Shown: piece after piece, positions 62,126-64,000 of the stretch | Layout: the number at the start of each line of letters is the position of its first letter | How positions within the stretch are numbered: position 1 is the first letter of the stretch | NCBI GenBank assembly: GCA_905182985.1 | Contig: CAJJDN010000132.1 | Span: 258,523 to 322,522 of the forward strand | Length of the DNA: 64,000 nucleotides | DNA from: Paramecium sonneborni | Taxonomy: Eukaryota; Ciliophora; Oligohymenophorea; Peniculida; Parameciidae | Direction of reading: 5' to 3' | Translations under genes and position numbers: made by a program | The notes under the pieces: generated by a model | What the model saw: the letters and a program-made list of their open reading frames with translations, nothing else | The model's database searches: none | What the model was told of the DNA's origin: nothing

Positions 62126-62613
62126 AATCAACTAAAATTTTCATATATTGATTAACATTCTTTATGCTGGTTTAATTCGATTTATATTATTATTTTTTGT
62201 TAATTATTTCATAAATTTCTTAACTCTATTTTTTTTAGTAAAATATAAAATTAAGTTTAATCAAGTAATCATATAAGAGAATAAATTAATTTTTTACAAT
62301 CATAATAATAATTATTACTTGTAACTTGACACAAAAAATAAATCGTTTTATAAAATTAATTATAAAATTTATTTCGATTTATATTTTTAATTTTAATTCA
62401 GTTCATCGAAAATAATGAAATATGAAATAATAGAATTAATTATTAATTTTTCTCGATAAAATCTTTATAAATACTTTTTATAGAAGTCAGAATATCTGGA
62501 TATCTTGAGAAATTTCGGTATAGGAAATAATAAAAGTTGAACGATTTATTAAATCAAATTGATAAAAATATTATGAAAATAATTAAAAAAGTTTATTGAT
62601 TTTTTTTTAATTT
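62126..62613. other. Intergenic, very AT-rich
   Basis: About 490 bp before the last gene; no supported feature. Confidence 0.6.
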
Positions 62614-64000
62614 ATGAATAGTAGAGAGAACAAATAAAATTTAATTCAAGTTAATGCGTCAAAACTTTCGTCTTAATTCTTTTAATTATAATTATCTGAA
62701 CCAACTAGTAGAACTAAATTAATCAAAAAATTAGAGCAGATTGAATAATATATTCAAATTTTTGAAACATATCTGAAATTGCTTTTGGGATAGGAAATTT
62801 CGACGGAAGAGGAAAAGATATTAAATAGCTAACAAAATATAGAACAATTAGAGGATAATTTGTTTTACGATCTGGAATAACCAGAAGCAATAATTAAGTA
62901 GCTTATAATATATAATATAAAGTGTATATAATCCTGATTATATTCAAGATGATAAGAATTTCCAACTTTATCAATTTGAAATATTCGATTAAATAATTGA
63001 ATCATTGCAAATAGATGAAAAATCAATAAATGACAAGTTATTTGTAAAAGCAATATAATTTGTTTTTTAATAATTATCAGATCATAAAACTTATTCTGTG
63101 TATGAAATTAGAACTAGAAGACTTGAAACTTAAACGAATGAATAAAAAAATGTTCTTATTTAATTAGGTTCAGCTTAGGATTTATTTCAGAAATCTAATG
63201 AAAGTCCTAGATCTTTATATTTAATAGACAATAACATCTAAAATAGATTTTAGACTTAGGATTATCAAAAAGAGTAAAAAGAAGACATATTGCAAAAATT
63301 AGTAGCTTAGTTTAGATAGCAATTATTAGAAAACATAATATAAAATTAAGGTAACTTAAATAATATCAGTGAATGTTTTTAATTAGATTATGAAAGATTA
63401 TTATGTGTTTAGAAAAAAGCATATAATTAAGGTGAATATTTACATTAAAAAGGGAATAATTGGTATAGAACTCATAGAGAAACATAAGATTTACTAACAT
63501 TAATAAGAAATATTTTAATATTATAATTAACAAGGAGAGGATTTAAAGTAAGATAAGAGATATCTTAAGATGGATAAAAAATATTTCTATTATTGTATAT
63601 GTCAGAAAAAATGCTTGAGACAGCTGCTGAAAACAATTAATTATCAAAAAAAGTTGGATTTTGTTTTACTGATTTACTCTCCTTAGAACCAGTTGATAGA
63701 TAGTATCGTCCATTAAGATTAAATGGAAGATTATGGAGACCTTAAGAGTATCAAATATCTTCTTATTTAAAATATTTGCGACCATTAATAATTGAGCAAA
63801 TATAATAAATTAATTTTAAGAAGGTTGCTAGAGAAGTTGGACAAAGTGGATTAAATATTGAGTTATTTTAATATGGCAAATAAGATATTTATGGTGATTA
63901 AGAAGGACCAAGTGATGAAGAATGGACAACATACTATAAATATTTAGTTCATTTAAATAACAATATTTAGATATACAGAAAAAAATTTTAAATTAAAAGT
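62614..64000 (+). CDS. Large protein, incomplete at right edge (anoctamin-like N-terminus possible)
   Basis: Start MNSRENKQNLIQVNASKLSS; one intron at about 62930-62954 (gtatataatc..ttcaag) restores frame, and the ORF then stays open to the window end (about 450 residues). The first part is coiled-coil-like with acidic patches. A conserved-looking block follows: LLTLIRNILILQLTRRGFKV, IFLLLYMSEKMLETAAEN, CFTDLLSLEPVDRQYRPLRL and NGRLWRPQEYQISSYLKYLR. The 'YMSEKxLxxxAE' plus 'SLEPVD...RPLR' combination reminds me of the cytosolic dimerisation region that precedes the membrane part of anoctamins, but no transmembrane segment lies within the window. The function call is weak; the coding call is strong. 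Confidence 0.65.

Overview
The window is ciliate macronuclear DNA, very probably Paramecium. It is strongly AT-rich. Conserved proteins such as eS4, eL28, eIF3d, UPF2 and a kinesin only read through if TAA and TAG mean glutamine and TGA is the only stop. Genes are cut by tiny GT..AG introns, mostly 22-32 nt. Genes lie tens of bases apart on both strands; several head-to-head pairs have start codons only 20-40 bp apart. Positions given for CDS features run from start to stop codon and include these introns.

Layout. 1-8400: small membrane protein, ribosomal proteins eL28 and eS4, eIF3d, a Bro1/ALIX-type protein, an LSM14-type RNA-binding protein and a MORN-repeat protein. 8400-12000: a poorly resolved membrane-protein region and an F-box-like/coiled-coil gene, disturbed by an assembly duplication. 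12200-18000: TauE/SafE transporter, long coiled-coil protein, cyclic-nucleotide-type K+ channel. 18000-19540: mostly empty, with relics. 19547-25769: UPF1-like SF1 helicase and a two-cassette ABC (ABCA-like) transporter. 25798-31154: two tandem related large proteins of unknown function. 31356-40238: MORN protein, class-IV aminotransferase, UPF2, RBM42-like RRM protein with a polyQ tract, coiled-coil protein. 40290-49650: GBP-like GTPase, DHHC palmitoyltransferase, a decayed kinase-like locus, a divergent kinesin (second assembly duplication) and a RING-H2 protein. 50047-55007: coiled-coil protein, VAP (MSP domain) protein, PABPN1-like RRM protein, ciliate membrane protein, mitochondrial ribosomal protein uL13m. 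55010-58640: gene-poor AT-rich DNA with the third assembly duplication. 58667-64000: an AT-hook-like nuclear-looking protein, a tRNA-Lys candidate, decayed genes, and a large protein running off the end.

Functional themes are housekeeping: translation and RNA handling (eL28, eS4, eIF3d, LSM14, UPF1-like, UPF2, RBM42, PABPN1, uL13m, tRNA), membrane traffic (Bro1, VAP, DHHC, GBP-like), transport (K+ channel, ABCA, TauE) and cytoskeleton (kinesin, MORN, coiled coils). There are no operons.

Three direct repeats of about 1.2-1.3 kb, each with its copies separated by a single N, look like unmerged contig overlaps and should not be read as biological tandem duplications. The least explained biology is the pair of tandem giant paralogs, the kinesin lacking a normal switch I, and several loci with in-frame TGA codons.
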